Of a DNA stretch of 64,000 nucleotides, positions 42,434 through 51,182 are shown in pieces (the first letter of the stretch is position 1; every line of letters starts with the position of its first letter). Origin of the DNA: Micromonospora_G sp044458865 (lineage in GTDB: Bacteria; Actinomycetota; Actinomycetes; Mycobacteriales; Micromonosporaceae); assembly GCF_044458865.1 (NCBI RefSeq), contig NZ_JBITIH010000004.1, forward strand, positions 62,001 through 126,000. Direction: 5' to 3'. Under the pieces are notes generated by a model, which worked only from the letters and a program-made list of their open reading frames with translations, had not been told where the DNA came from and searched no databases. The translations under genes were made by a program, and so were the position numbers.

Positions 42434-43755
42434 CGCAACGCGCGGGAACCCTCCAGCACCGACATCATCGACTGGTTCGCCTCCCAGCCGTCGGGAAACT
42501 TCACCGGCACGTTCAGGTGCACCGGCTCGGTCGAGGGGTGGGCGTCGAGCAGGTCGGCGATGCCGGCGCGGGCCACCACCACGCAGGCGTGCCGGTGCCG
42601 GGAGGTCAGCACACAGAGCCGCCCCGACTCCAGGTGGAACGCGGTCGCGTCACGCCGCCCGGAGAGCGGGTGCAACACCACGGTCAGGTCGTACTCGCGG
42701 CCCTGGAGCCGGTTCGCGGTGTCCACCGTGACCCCTTCCCCCGCCGGGCCGAGCAACGACCGGATCACCGCGACCTGGTCCCGGTGGGCGGCGCCGATCG
42801 CGATCCGGGACGCGTCGACCGGCGCCCCCTCAGGGGAACGCTCCGAAACCGCCACCGCCCCGCGTTCGAGCACCCGCCGGGCCAACGCGGCACAGGCCGC
42901 CGCAGCCTCGGTGTCCGTGCGCGGGGTGTGCCGGGCGGGTAGCTCGTACAGCGCCCAACCGCTGGCGGCGGCCAACTCCAACGCCGCGTCGACCGGGTCA
43001 CCCGGTCCGGGCACGGTCAGCGCGAGCGTCCGGTCCCCGGCCGACGTACCGGCCCGGAAACCGGTGAACGGGTAGAACGCCTGCGCCACCACCGGTGCCG
43101 CGGAGGCCGGCAACCGCCAGGAGACCGGCAGCCGGTGTACCGGCAGCTCCGGATTGTGCCGAAGCAGCACCGCGACGGCGCTCTGCATCGGATCCCAGGT
43201 CAGACCCGTCCAGCGGACCGTGTCCACGGTCGAGAACGGGTCGAGCTGACCGGGGTCGCCGACAAAGAGCGCCCGCTCGAACCGGGCAGCCACCCGGAGC
43301 AGGGCGTCGGAGCGCATCTGGTACGCCTCGTCCACGATCGCCCAGGGCCAGGAACCTTCGGAGACCATGGCCCACTTGGCCGCCGTACCGATGATCACGG
43401 CCGGACCACCCAGCTCCGCGACCTTGGCCGCGACCCGGACGCTGTCGTGCCGCGAGACCCGCTCCGAAGGCACGTAGTCGGTGGCCGAGAGCCGGCCGAT
43501 CCGCAGCACGGGCGCGGCCACCGCCAGCCGGTCGATCAGGTCGTCGACCTGCTCGTTGGTCTGGGCAATGACGATCAGCGGCGCGCCGGCCGACGCGAGT
43601 TCCACGGCGGCCCGCACCACCAGGGTCGACTTGCCGGCACCCGGCGGCGAGTCGACCACCACGCCTCGGTGCGCCCCGTCGCGCAGGTCCGCGAGGACCG
43701 CGTCGACCACCCGCCCCGCCTCGACCGACGGCGGCAGCGTCAAGCCCGTGACCAT
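42427..43755 (-). CDS. UPF1-like superfamily 1 helicase/ATPase
   Basis: A 442-residue ATPase, start at 43755 (MVTGLTLPPS) with GGAGAGTGGGG upstream; the open frame reaches 43911 but the extra segment is unlike protein. Walker A is SPPGAGKST at residues 36-44. Motif II is WAIVDEAYQM, motif III is FVGDPGQLDP, and motif VI lies in LCVLTSRHRHACVVVAR. These features place it with the UPF1/DNA2-like AAA_12 helicases. It lacks nuclease or zinc domains and is small for this class. It may act in RNA or DNA repair; some actinobacterial relatives are of unknown role. Confidence 0.85.
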   Translation of the reverse strand: MVTGLTLPPSVEAGRVVDAVLADLRDGAHRGVVVDSPPGAGKSTLVVRAAVELASAGAPLIVIAQTNEQVDDLIDRLAVAAPVLRIGRLSATDYVPSERVSRHDSVRVAAKVAELGGPAVIIGTAAKWAMVSEGSWPWAIVDEAYQMRSDALLRVAARFERALFVGDPGQLDPFSTVDTVRWTGLTWDPMQSAVAVLLRHNPELPVHRLPVSWRLPASAAPVVAQAFYPFTGFRAGTSAGDRTLALTVPGPGDPVDAALELAAASGWALYELPARHTPRTDTEAAAACAALARRVLERGAVAVSERSPEGAPVDASRIAIGAAHRDQVAVIRSLLGPAGEGVTVDTANRLQGREYDLTVVLHPLSGRRDATAFHLESGRLCVLTSRHRHACVVVARAGIADLLDAHPSTEPVHLNVPVKFPDGWEANQSMMSVLEGSRALRQ

Positions 43756-43877
43756 GCGTCGCCCCACTCTCCGACCGACGGTTCCCGGCACATTATCGGC
43801 CCCGTCGGGACAGGTCGTAGCACCCGTCCCTGCCGACACCGCCACGGTCACCGTGAAGATGAAGGACTGAACGGGCG

Positions 43878-44156
43878 TCACGGCAGTGGGTGTCGGCTGA
43901 AGAACTCCCACATCAGTTGGCTCGCGTCAGCGGGCCAACTGTGCGCCATCCGGGCCACCGCGTAGACGACGTGCTCGGTGCCGCCGGGGCAGGTGGTGGT
44001 GTAAACGTGGGTGGGTCCGCCCTCCATGGTGATGGTCCTGACCCGCTCGTCGGCGCAGCCGAGCGCCCGGTCCCAGGAGGCGTTGGTACCGCTCCAGGCT
44101 CGGCTGAGCCGGTCGCCCCCCTGAAAGGTGAGCAGCGACATCGGCCGGGACGGCGC
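43878..44156 (-). pseudogene. C-terminal fragment of a PHB-depolymerase/LpqC-like esterase
   Basis: About 90 codons read RPMSLLTFQGGDRLSRAWSG, then ERVRTITMEGGPTHVYTTTC and VARMAHSWPADASQLMWEFF. This is the end of the feruloyl-esterase/PHB-depolymerase family, including the catalytic His (usually G-H-x-W-P). Sequence upstream of 44156 no longer encodes esterase and reads antisense into the PadR fragment, so the nucleophile-containing N-terminal two thirds and the signal peptide are absent. Confidence 0.75.
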
Positions 44157-44171
44157 CAGCCACCGACCATC

Positions 44172-44432
44172 GCGCCCCGCAGCGAGGTCGCGCTCAAGGC
44201 GTACGCGGTGAACAGCGCCGATCCACAACAGATGGCGGCCCTCTACCAGGGCCTCGCCGAACAGGCCGCCGCCACGCTCGCCGCCTTCGAGGAGGAACTC
44301 GACTGGATGCGGGCCGAGGGCTACGACAACACCACCCATCCCAAGTTCGGCGCCTACGCCGTACTCCGGTTCGGCGTCGAGTCCCAGCGGGTCATGCAGG
44401 AGTGGAGCTCCTGGCTCGCCAGCCGACTGTAG
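44172..44432 (+). pseudogene. C-terminal fragment of a PadR-family regulator
   Basis: About 86 codons encode RSEVALKAYAVNSADPQQMA, a charged helix and AYAVLRFGVESQRVMQEWSS before the stop. This is the C-terminal dimerisation domain of PadR-type repressors (usual ending L-R-F-G-I-A-x-E-R-x-x-x-E-W). The DNA-binding winged helix is missing. It begins within about 16 bases of the esterase fragment on the opposite strand. Confidence 0.7.
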
Positions 44433-44578
44433 ATCCCGCCCCCGACGGTAGGTCCGCTCCAGCCCCGACCGGCCGACTGCACGTAGCGGGCAGGGCGGTA
44501 CCTTCGGCCGTACTGATCGCCGATTGTCGTCAATAGTGTGGCTTGCCTGTGCCCCGACAGCAGAGAAGGTGGCGCCAG

Positions 44579-45805
44579 GTGTACGCCGTCATCGACGTGG
44601 AGACCACCGGTCTCAACCCGGCCATGCACGACCGGGTCTGTGAGATCGCCGTGGTGCATGTGGACGAACGAGGTCGAGTCACCGACCAGTGGTCGAGCCT
44701 GGTCAACCCCGAGCGGGATCTTGGTCCACAGCGGATACACGCCATCCGGGCCGCCGACGTACGACACGCACCCACCTTCCGGCAGCTCGCCGGGGAGATC
44801 GCGCAACGCCTCCGGCACCGTCTCGTGGTCGCACACAACCTCGCCTTCGACGCCCGGTTCGTCACCGCCGAGTACGCCCGCCTCGGCGCCACGGTGCCGA
44901 TCCACCACACGGACGGGCTCTGCACCATGCGGCTGGCGCCACGCTTCCTCCCGCTGGCCAGCCGCAGCCTCGCCGACTGCTGTCTCGCCGCCGCGATCCC
45001 CCAGCAACAAGCCCACTCTGCCCTGGACGACGCGCTGGCGGCAGCCCGCCTACTCGCGTACTACCTCGTCGCGGCGGGACAGCCCCCACCCTGGGAGGAC
45101 GCGATCCGGCTGGCGGGCAAACAGGCGTGGCCCGAGTTTGCCCCCACCACTGCCGCGACGGCGATCACCCGCGGTGCCGCCGCCGCCCGACAGGTCCACT
45201 TCCTGGCCCGGCTCGTCGACCGGCTGCCGCGCGTACCCGAACCGCCGCAGGCGGACGCGTACCTTGCCCTGCTCGACCAAGCGCTGCTCGACCGCTACCT
45301 CTCCGCGGCCGAGACCGACGCCCTGGTCGAAACCGCGAACGCGCTGAAACTCACCCGCCGTGAGGTCGTTCTCCTACACCGGCAGTACCTACGCGCGTTG
45401 GCGGCGGAGGCGGCCGACGACGGCATCGTCACCACGGAGGAACTGGGCGACCTGCACGAGGTCGCATCCCTGCTCGACCTGGCCTCCGACGAGGTCGACG
45501 GGGCGATCGCCGAAGCGCTCTCCACCGGACCCGGTGCACCTGCGGTGGCCCCCGTACCGCAACGCTTCGCGCTCGCCGCCGGTGACCTCGTGGTCTTCAC
45601 CGGTCAGATGGACGAGGCCCGTGAGGTCTGGGAGGCACGCGCGTTCGGCGCCGGTTACCAGGTCGGACGGTCGGTGACGAAGAAGACCGCCCTGCTGGTG
45701 GCCGCCGATCCGGACAGCCTCTCCGGCAAGGCCCGGCAGGCCCGGAAGTACGGCATCCCCGTCGTCCACCCCGCCGCCTTCCTCAAGCTCGTCAACCGCA
45801 CCTGA
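44579..45805 (+). CDS. DnaQ-like 3'-5' exonuclease with C-terminal BRCT domain
   Basis: A 408-residue protein from GTG 44579, chosen because AAGGTGG lies six bases upstream; a TTG or GTG 36 or 30 bases further upstream is possible. Residues 1-165 are a DEDDh exonuclease: VIDVETTGLNP (D and E), VVAHNLAFDARF (D) and AHSALDDALAAARLL (H and D). A helical middle region (about 225-320, EVVLLHRQYLRALAAEAADD) resembles TerB-like helices. The C-terminus (about 335-408, LVVFTGQMDEAREVWEARAF, then VTKKTALLVAADP) is a BRCT domain. Similar proteins in actinomycetes are annotated as DNA polymerase III epsilon-like; a role in DNA repair or processing of nicked DNA is likely. Confidence 0.9.
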   Translation: MYAVIDVETTGLNPAMHDRVCEIAVVHVDERGRVTDQWSSLVNPERDLGPQRIHAIRAADVRHAPTFRQLAGEIAQRLRHRLVVAHNLAFDARFVTAEYARLGATVPIHHTDGLCTMRLAPRFLPLASRSLADCCLAAAIPQQQAHSALDDALAAARLLAYYLVAAGQPPPWEDAIRLAGKQAWPEFAPTTAATAITRGAAAARQVHFLARLVDRLPRVPEPPQADAYLALLDQALLDRYLSAAETDALVETANALKLTRREVVLLHRQYLRALAAEAADDGIVTTEELGDLHEVASLLDLASDEVDGAIAEALSTGPGAPAVAPVPQRFALAAGDLVVFTGQMDEAREVWEARAFGAGYQVGRSVTKKTALLVAADPDSLSGKARQARKYGIPVVHPAAFLKLVNRT

Positions 45806-46075
<270 letters not shown>

Positions 46076-47072
46076 CCCTACGGGTGACGGCGAATGCGGC
46101 GGCGGCGTTCGCTCGGCGTACCGCCTCGACCGGGTCGAGCCCTCGGGCGAGCGCCGCCACGAAGGCTCCGACGTGGGCGTCCCCGGCACCGTTGGTGTCC
46201 ACCACCTCCACCGGGAACGCCGGCACGACAACCGGCCCGTCCCCACCGGCCACCACCAGTACGGCACCGTCCGGCCCGGTCCGGACCAGCACCCCGGCCC
46301 GCCCGGTCCGGGTGGCGAGTGCCGTCGCCGCGGCGGTCGGGTCGGCGTGGCCGGTGAGCAGTCGCGCCTCCCGCTCGTTGCCACTCCACCAGTCGGCGCG
46401 GGCCAGGGCCGCCGCCAGCACCGGGGCCGGGATCTCGGCGACCAGCGGGCCGGGGTCGACGATGACGGTGACCTCCGGACCGAGGGTGGGGAGCCATTCG
46501 GCGAGCGCGGCACCGTTCGACGGGTACGCCAGGCTGTAACCGGAGACGTAGACGATGTCGCCGGGACGGGTGACGATCCGGACGAGGTCGGCCGGGGCGA
46601 GCCGGGCCTCCGCACCGAGGCTGGTGGCGAAGGTCCGCTCCCCGGAGGGGTCGACCATCGCCACGCTGAACCCGGTGTCGAACTCGGGCGACGGTGGCTG
46701 GATCACCTCGATGCCGGCCTCGGCGAGCTGCCGTCGGGCCAGGTCGGCGAAGGGTCCGGTGCCGTGCCTGCCCGCGTACGCGACGGCCAGTCCCTGGCGT
46801 GCGGCGGCGACCATCACGTTGAGTCCGCCCCCGGCGGTGATCCGGCTCTCCGAGGCGAGCACGTCACCGCCGCTCTCGGGGAGCCGGGGCAGGTACATCA
46901 CCACGTCGACGACGACGTTGCCCGTGTGCACCAGCCGGGCCGGCACGTCCTGCCGGTGCACCACCGGGGCTTCGGTAACCGCGCCGGTTGGCGCGGTCGC
47001 GGCCGTACCGGTAACCGCCGTAATCGGCACGGTCACGGCCGTACCGGTGACTGCCGCGCCGGGCACGGTCAC
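46076..47072 (-). CDS. PfkB-family sugar/nucleoside kinase (3' end lost in assembly gap)
   Basis: GTG start at 47072, overlapping the permease stop by GTGA. The first 45 residues are an Ala/Thr/Val-repeat stretch that may be partly untranslated. The ribokinase fold starts near ARLVHTGNVVVDVVMYLPRL. Both family signatures are present: TAGGGLNVMVAAARQGLAVA and VDTNGAGDAHVGAFVAALAR with the catalytic Asp in G-A-G-D. Coding similarity stops at NAAAAFAVTRRG just before the homopolymers; about 15-25 residues are missing. It phosphorylates a sugar or nucleoside with ATP. As the last gene of the GntR/ADP-ribosylglycohydrolase/NCS1 operon it probably phosphorylates the ribose-containing product. Confidence 0.85.
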
Positions 47073-48598
47073 GGCCGCACCGCCGCGGGTTCGCCGTCGG
47101 TGCGGGCGGTGGGCAGGGTGGTCGGGTCGGGTCGGGACATCACGCCGGACCGGCGGGCGGTCGTCGCGCCGAAGAGCAGGTAGAGCCCGCCGGCCACGAC
47201 AAACGCGGCGACCCAGCCGAGTCCGTTGGTCCCCATCCAGGAGTCCGCGAGCGGCCCGCTGAACCAGACGTCGGTCGGCGAGGTGGAGGCGGTGGTGAAG
47301 AGCAGGCCGACGACGATGCCGGCGACCCAGGGCAGCACCGCGGACCAGCGGAATCCGCCCCGGTACCAGTAGACGCCGGTGGCGCCGGTGTCCATCAGCC
47401 CGCGCGGGTCGTAGTGCCGGCGGAAGAGCATGTCGGCGAGGAAGACCGCGACCCAGGCGGTGATCGGTACGGCGAGCAGCGAGATGAAGGTGATGAACGG
47501 TCCGTAGAAGTCCCCGGCGATCAGCATGAAGTAGATGCCGCCGGCCAGGGTCAGCACGATGTCCAGCCCGACGGCCACCACCCGGCGGGCCCGTACGCCG
47601 AGCGTGATCATCGTCAGTCCGGCCGAGTAGACGGAGAGGTTGTTGGAGAGCAGCAGCCCTCCGAAGGCGGCGAGCAGGTACGGCACCGCCATCCACGACG
47701 GCAGCATCACCTGGATCGCGGAGACCGGGTCGCTCGCCGAGGCGAGGCTGCCGTCACCGGCAGAGAGCAGCCCACCGAGGCCGATGAGCAGGAAGAGCGG
47801 CACCCCGGCACCGACCGAAGCGGCTGCCACGATCCGCCGACCCGGTACGTGCCGGTGCTGGTAGCGGGCCATGTCCGCGCCCGCGTTCGCCCAGCCGATA
47901 CCGGTGCCGGCGGCAATCACGCCGATCCCGGCGACGACCACGCTGACCGGGGCGGCCGGGGCGTGCGCCACCGCGTCCCAGTTCACCTTCGTGATCAGAA
48001 ACGCGCCGACGAGGATGTTCAGTGCACCGAAGAGGTACGTCGCCCACTGCTGGATCCAGACCAGGGTGGCGTGTCCGAGTCCGGAGACGACCAGGGTCAG
48101 CGCGACGAAGACGAGCAGGCTGACGACGGTCAGTACGGAGTTGGCGCCAACCCCGAAGATGATGCTGATCAGGGCCAGCAGCGCGTACGCGGCGGTGGTG
48201 GTGTTGACCGTCTCCCAGCCGACCCGGGACAGCCACGACACGACGGTCGGCCCGTGGTTGCCCCGGGGGCCGAAGACCGCCCGGGAGAGCGTCATGCTCG
48301 GTGCCCCGCCCCATTTGCCGGCGACGCTGATCAGGCCGACCAGCGCGAAGGAGCCGAAGGAGCCGAGCGCGGCGACGAGCAGCGCCTGCCAGATGTTCAT
48401 GCCGCGCAGGGCGACCAGGGTCGCGCCGAGCGGTAGTCCCAGGATCGAGATGTTGGCCGCGAACCACACCCAGAAGAGTTGGCGTGGTCCGCCCGTACGT
48501 TCGTCGGCGGGTACCGGTTCGATGCCTCGGGTTTCGATGGCTCCGATCCGGTTGGCCTCGGCCGGAGCGGTTCCGGCCAGTTCGGTCGCGGACATCAT
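47069..48598 (-). CDS. NCS1-family purine/cytosine permease
   Basis: A 509-residue membrane protein with about 12 transmembrane helices, start at 48598 (ATGA overlap with the upstream gene). NCS1 signatures include QLFWVWFAANISILGLPLGA in helix 1 and SLLAVPITAWVAVFLADMLF near helix 10. Members import nucleobases, nucleosides, hydantoins or vitamins with sodium or protons. The operon context favours a nucleoside or N-glycoside. Confidence 0.93.
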   Translation of the reverse strand: MMSATELAGTAPAEANRIGAIETRGIEPVPADERTGGPRQLFWVWFAANISILGLPLGATLVALRGMNIWQALLVAALGSFGSFALVGLISVAGKWGGAPSMTLSRAVFGPRGNHGPTVVSWLSRVGWETVNTTTAAYALLALISIIFGVGANSVLTVVSLLVFVALTLVVSGLGHATLVWIQQWATYLFGALNILVGAFLITKVNWDAVAHAPAAPVSVVVAGIGVIAAGTGIGWANAGADMARYQHRHVPGRRIVAAASVGAGVPLFLLIGLGGLLSAGDGSLASASDPVSAIQVMLPSWMAVPYLLAAFGGLLLSNNLSVYSAGLTMITLGVRARRVVAVGLDIVLTLAGGIYFMLIAGDFYGPFITFISLLAVPITAWVAVFLADMLFRRHYDPRGLMDTGATGVYWYRGGFRWSAVLPWVAGIVVGLLFTTASTSPTDVWFSGPLADSWMGTNGLGWVAAFVVAGGLYLLFGATTARRSGVMSRPDPTTLPTARTDGEPAAVRP

Positions 48599-49662
48599 TG
48601 TCCTGCCTTTCCCCTGCGGTCTCCGGCGTCAGGGTGCTGACCGGGGTCGGCGTCCTGACGGAGGGCGAGCAGGTTGATCGCCATTTCGTGCAACGGAAGG
48701 TGGTTCACCGCGTCGATGGTGTGCAGCGCGGCGGGTGGCCAGGCGTCGGCACCGTGGGCGGCACCGGCGATGGCTCCGACGATGGCGGCGATGGTGTCGC
48801 AGTCGCCGCCGAGAGAGGCGGCGAGCAGGACGGCTCGCCAGGGGTCGTCCGGGTGGACGGCGAGGACCGCGAAGGCGGCCGGTACCGATTCCTGGGTGGC
48901 GACGCTGGTGCCGACCAGGCGGTAGATCAGTTCGGCGGCCTGTTCCGGCGGCTGGCCGGCGACGAGGCGGGTGGCCCAGTCGATCCGGGCGCCGATGTCG
49001 GCGGCGGCGATCCAGTTTCCCCGGGTGGCGGCGAGTTCGGCCGCGCGTATCGCGGTCGCGGTCGCGGTGGTGAGGTCGGCGCCGTCGAGGGCGGCGCTGA
49101 CGGCGGCGGCGACGGCCGCCGCGCCGGCGAGCGCGACCCCGGTGTTGTGGGTGACCCAGCTTGCCTCGACGACCCGGTCCACGAGCCGGTCCAGGTCCTT
49201 CGGAGGTACGGCGATGCCGACCGGGGTGATCCGCATCGCGGCGCCGTTGGTGGTGCCGTACCGGCCGGCTTCCTCGATCGGGCGGCCGGCGGCGACAGCG
49301 GCGACGGCGGCCCGGGTGGAGGGGCCGAGCAGGTCGAGTGAGCCCCGGCGGCGCATCTCGTCCTCCCAGGCGAGCAGTTCGGCGGCGAGCCGGTGCCCGT
49401 CGATCCGGCCGCCGCCGTCGAGCAGCAGCCGGCCGAGCAGGACCGCCTGTTCGGTGTCGTCGGTGACGGAGCCGGCCGGCATGCCGGGGGCGATGGGCTG
49501 GTCCGCCGGTCCGGATTCGAAGCCGGTGAGCCGGCCGTACCGTTCCTTGATCCGCTCGCGGGGCAGGGACTGGGTGGGCATGCCGAGTGCGTCGCCGATG
49601 GCGAGTCCAGTCAGCGCGGCGACCGCCCGTGCCGCGACGGCGGGTGTGGTCGAGGTGGTCAT
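48595..49662 (-). CDS. ADP-ribosylglycohydrolase-family hydrolase
   Basis: A 355-residue metal-dependent hydrolase, start at 49662 (ATGA overlap with the GntR gene). The family's metal-binding motifs are SVTDDTEQAVLLG (T-D-D-T-E, residues 67-71) near the N-terminus and SLGGDCDTIAAIVGAIAG near residue 300. Members (DraG/ARH) cleave N- or O-glycosidic bonds at ADP-ribose. Relatives in nucleoside operons with NCS1 permeases and PfkB kinases probably hydrolyse other ribosides. Here it is thought to split an imported compound. Confidence 0.92.
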   Translation of the reverse strand: MTTSTTPAVAARAVAALTGLAIGDALGMPTQSLPRERIKERYGRLTGFESGPADQPIAPGMPAGSVTDDTEQAVLLGRLLLDGGGRIDGHRLAAELLAWEDEMRRRGSLDLLGPSTRAAVAAVAAGRPIEEAGRYGTTNGAAMRITPVGIAVPPKDLDRLVDRVVEASWVTHNTGVALAGAAAVAAAVSAALDGADLTTATATAIRAAELAATRGNWIAAADIGARIDWATRLVAGQPPEQAAELIYRLVGTSVATQESVPAAFAVLAVHPDDPWRAVLLAASLGGDCDTIAAIVGAIAGAAHGADAWPPAALHTIDAVNHLPLHEMAINLLALRQDADPGQHPDAGDRRGKAGQ

Positions 49663-50378
49663 GCCGACTCCCCACCGAAGCGCAGGTGCAGTCGGAACCG
49701 CTCGGGGTCGAGCAGGCTCTCGACGTGTTCGACCAGGTCGCCCCGGGAGTCGCGGCTGAGTCGGCGGGTGTGCAGCCAGAGCTTGCCGGCGGCGCAGCCG
49801 AGCAGTTCGGCGTCGTCGTCGGTGGCCCGGGTCAGCTCGACCCACTCCTCGCCCCGGTCCGGCACCAGGCCGGCGTCGCGTAGGGCGGCGTAGAGCGAGC
49901 CACTGAGGCCGCGTTCGGGCAGTTTCCGCAGCTCTCCGACGGCGGGGATGCGGCTGCGTTCGATCGAGATGGCGGGGCCGTCGGCGAGGGACCGGAGCCG
50001 GTCGACGGCGACGTACTCGGTGGCGGATAGGTCGAAACGGGCGGCGAGTTCGGGTTCGTGGACCAGTTCGAGGCGGAGCACCCGTACGGTCGTCGGCACC
50101 CCCTGTTCGGCGAGGGCGCGGGCCCAGCCGAGCCGGTCGTCGAGCGTACGGCCGTCGAAGGTGACGAACGAGCCCTTTCCGGAGTGGGTGGAGATGAGCC
50201 CGCGTTTGCCGAGTTCGGTCAGGGCCTGCCGTACCGTGTTCCGGCTCACGTCGAAGCGCGCGGCGAGCGCGTGCTCGCCGGGGAGCTGGGCGCCGTTGGC
50301 GAGCCGGCCGCCCCGGATGTCCCGGGCCAGCTCGTCGGCGATCCGCTGGTGCTTGAGCCGGATAACCTGTCCAGACAT
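49659..50378 (-). CDS. GntR/HutC-type regulator with UTRA domain
   Basis: A 239-residue regulator starting at 50378. The N-terminal winged helix (about 10-75) is of the GntR type (PGEHALAARFDVSRNTVRQA, GLISTHSGKGSFV). The UTRA ligand domain (about 90-235) includes YVAVDRLRSLADGPAISIER. UTRA domains bind small molecules such as sugar phosphates or histidine-like compounds. The gene is first in a four-gene operon with 4-base overlaps, and the tandem TGTCCAG repeats over its start codon are a likely autoregulatory site. Confidence 0.93.
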   Translation of the reverse strand: MSGQVIRLKHQRIADELARDIRGGRLANGAQLPGEHALAARFDVSRNTVRQALTELGKRGLISTHSGKGSFVTFDGRTLDDRLGWARALAEQGVPTTVRVLRLELVHEPELAARFDLSATEYVAVDRLRSLADGPAISIERSRIPAVGELRKLPERGLSGSLYAALRDAGLVPDRGEEWVELTRATDDDAELLGCAAGKLWLHTRRLSRDSRGDLVEHVESLLDPERFRLHLRFGGESA

Positions 50379-50388
50379 GTCCAGGACA
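50369..50388. promoter_or_regulatory. Tandem TGTCCAG operator overlapping the GntR start codon
   Basis: TGTCCAGACA (50369-50378) is followed directly by TGTCCAGGACA (50378-50388), the second being a perfect 11-base odd palindrome. The form resembles TGT-N4-ACA-type sites of HutC-like GntR regulators. A bound repressor would cover the translation start and probably the promoter of the operon. Confidence 0.65.
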
Positions 50389-50454
50389 ATAGCTCTGAGC
50401 TGCGGTCACGACAACCGAACGAGGAGAGGTGGCGAGTATCACTTCGTCCGATAA

Positions 50455-50478
50455 AAGTTTGCGCGGCCTGCAAGTTTG
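50455..50478. promoter_or_regulatory. AAGTTTG direct repeats before the TetR gene
   Basis: AAGTTTG occurs at 50455-50461 and 50472-50478, 17 bases apart, with TTGC (50459-50462) and GCAA (50470-50473) forming a small dyad between them. It lies just upstream of the TetR start and within the region shared with the divergent GntR operon, so it is a candidate operator. Confidence 0.4.
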
Positions 50479-50494
50479 TTCGTACCGTCGCCTG

Positions 50495-51115
50495 GTGACC
50501 ACCTCCGACGACGCCGCCACCGGGCGCCGGGACCGCAAGAAGCGGCAGACCAGGGACGCCCTGGCCGCCGCCGCGCTGCGCCTGGTCGCCGAACGCGGAC
50601 TCGACCAGGTCACCGTCGAGGAGATCAGCGAGGCCGTCGACGTCTCCACGCGTACGTTCTTCAACTACTTCTCGTCCAAGGACGACGCGCTCCTCGGCGA
50701 CCAGGCGGTCGACATCGCCCGGGTGCTGGCGGCGCTGCACGCCGCACCGCTGGAGGTGCCCGCGCTGGACGCGGTCCGGCTCGCCCTCGCGGAGATCATC
50801 GACGAGATGCAGGCCGACGCCCCCCTGTGGCTGCTCCGGATGGAGGTCATCCATCGGAACCCGGCGCTGCTCCCCCGTCTGGTCGCCAGCAGCACCGAGA
50901 CCGAACAGGCCATGACCGACGCCCTCGCCGCACGGCTCGGCATCGAACCAGAGCAGGGCTACCCGGCCCTGGTCGTCGCCGTCACCGGCGCCGCGTTCCG
51001 GGTCGCGATGATGCGCTGGGCGCGCAGCGCCGGCACGCTCTCCCTCGCCGACCTGGTCGACGAGGCGTTCTCCGGGATCGCCGCCGGCCTGCCCGATCCC
51101 CGATCCGCCTCCTGA
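50495..51115 (+). CDS. TetR-family transcriptional regulator
   Basis: A 206-residue repressor. GTG 50495 (VTTSDDAATG) is chosen because the family's N-terminal helix begins soon after it; an ATG at 50429 would add residues overlapping the AAGTTTG repeats. The helix-turn-helix is QVTVEEISEAVDVSTRTFFNYFSSKDDALL (about residues 38-67; written here as a whole only by position: Thr-Phe-Phe-Asn-Tyr-Phe is the usual T-x-x-x-Y-F core). It precedes a DHA2-type MFS gene by 67 bases and probably represses it until a drug-like ligand binds. Confidence 0.92.
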   Translation: MTTSDDAATGRRDRKKRQTRDALAAAALRLVAERGLDQVTVEEISEAVDVSTRTFFNYFSSKDDALLGDQAVDIARVLAALHAAPLEVPALDAVRLALAEIIDEMQADAPLWLLRMEVIHRNPALLPRLVASSTETEQAMTDALAARLGIEPEQGYPALVVAVTGAAFRVAMMRWARSAGTLSLADLVDEAFSGIAAGLPDPRSAS

Positions 51116-51182
51116 CCCACACGTTCCGCACCGGTACGCACACCGGGGCGCACCAACCCTGTTCCACAGTGAGGAAGCGTCG

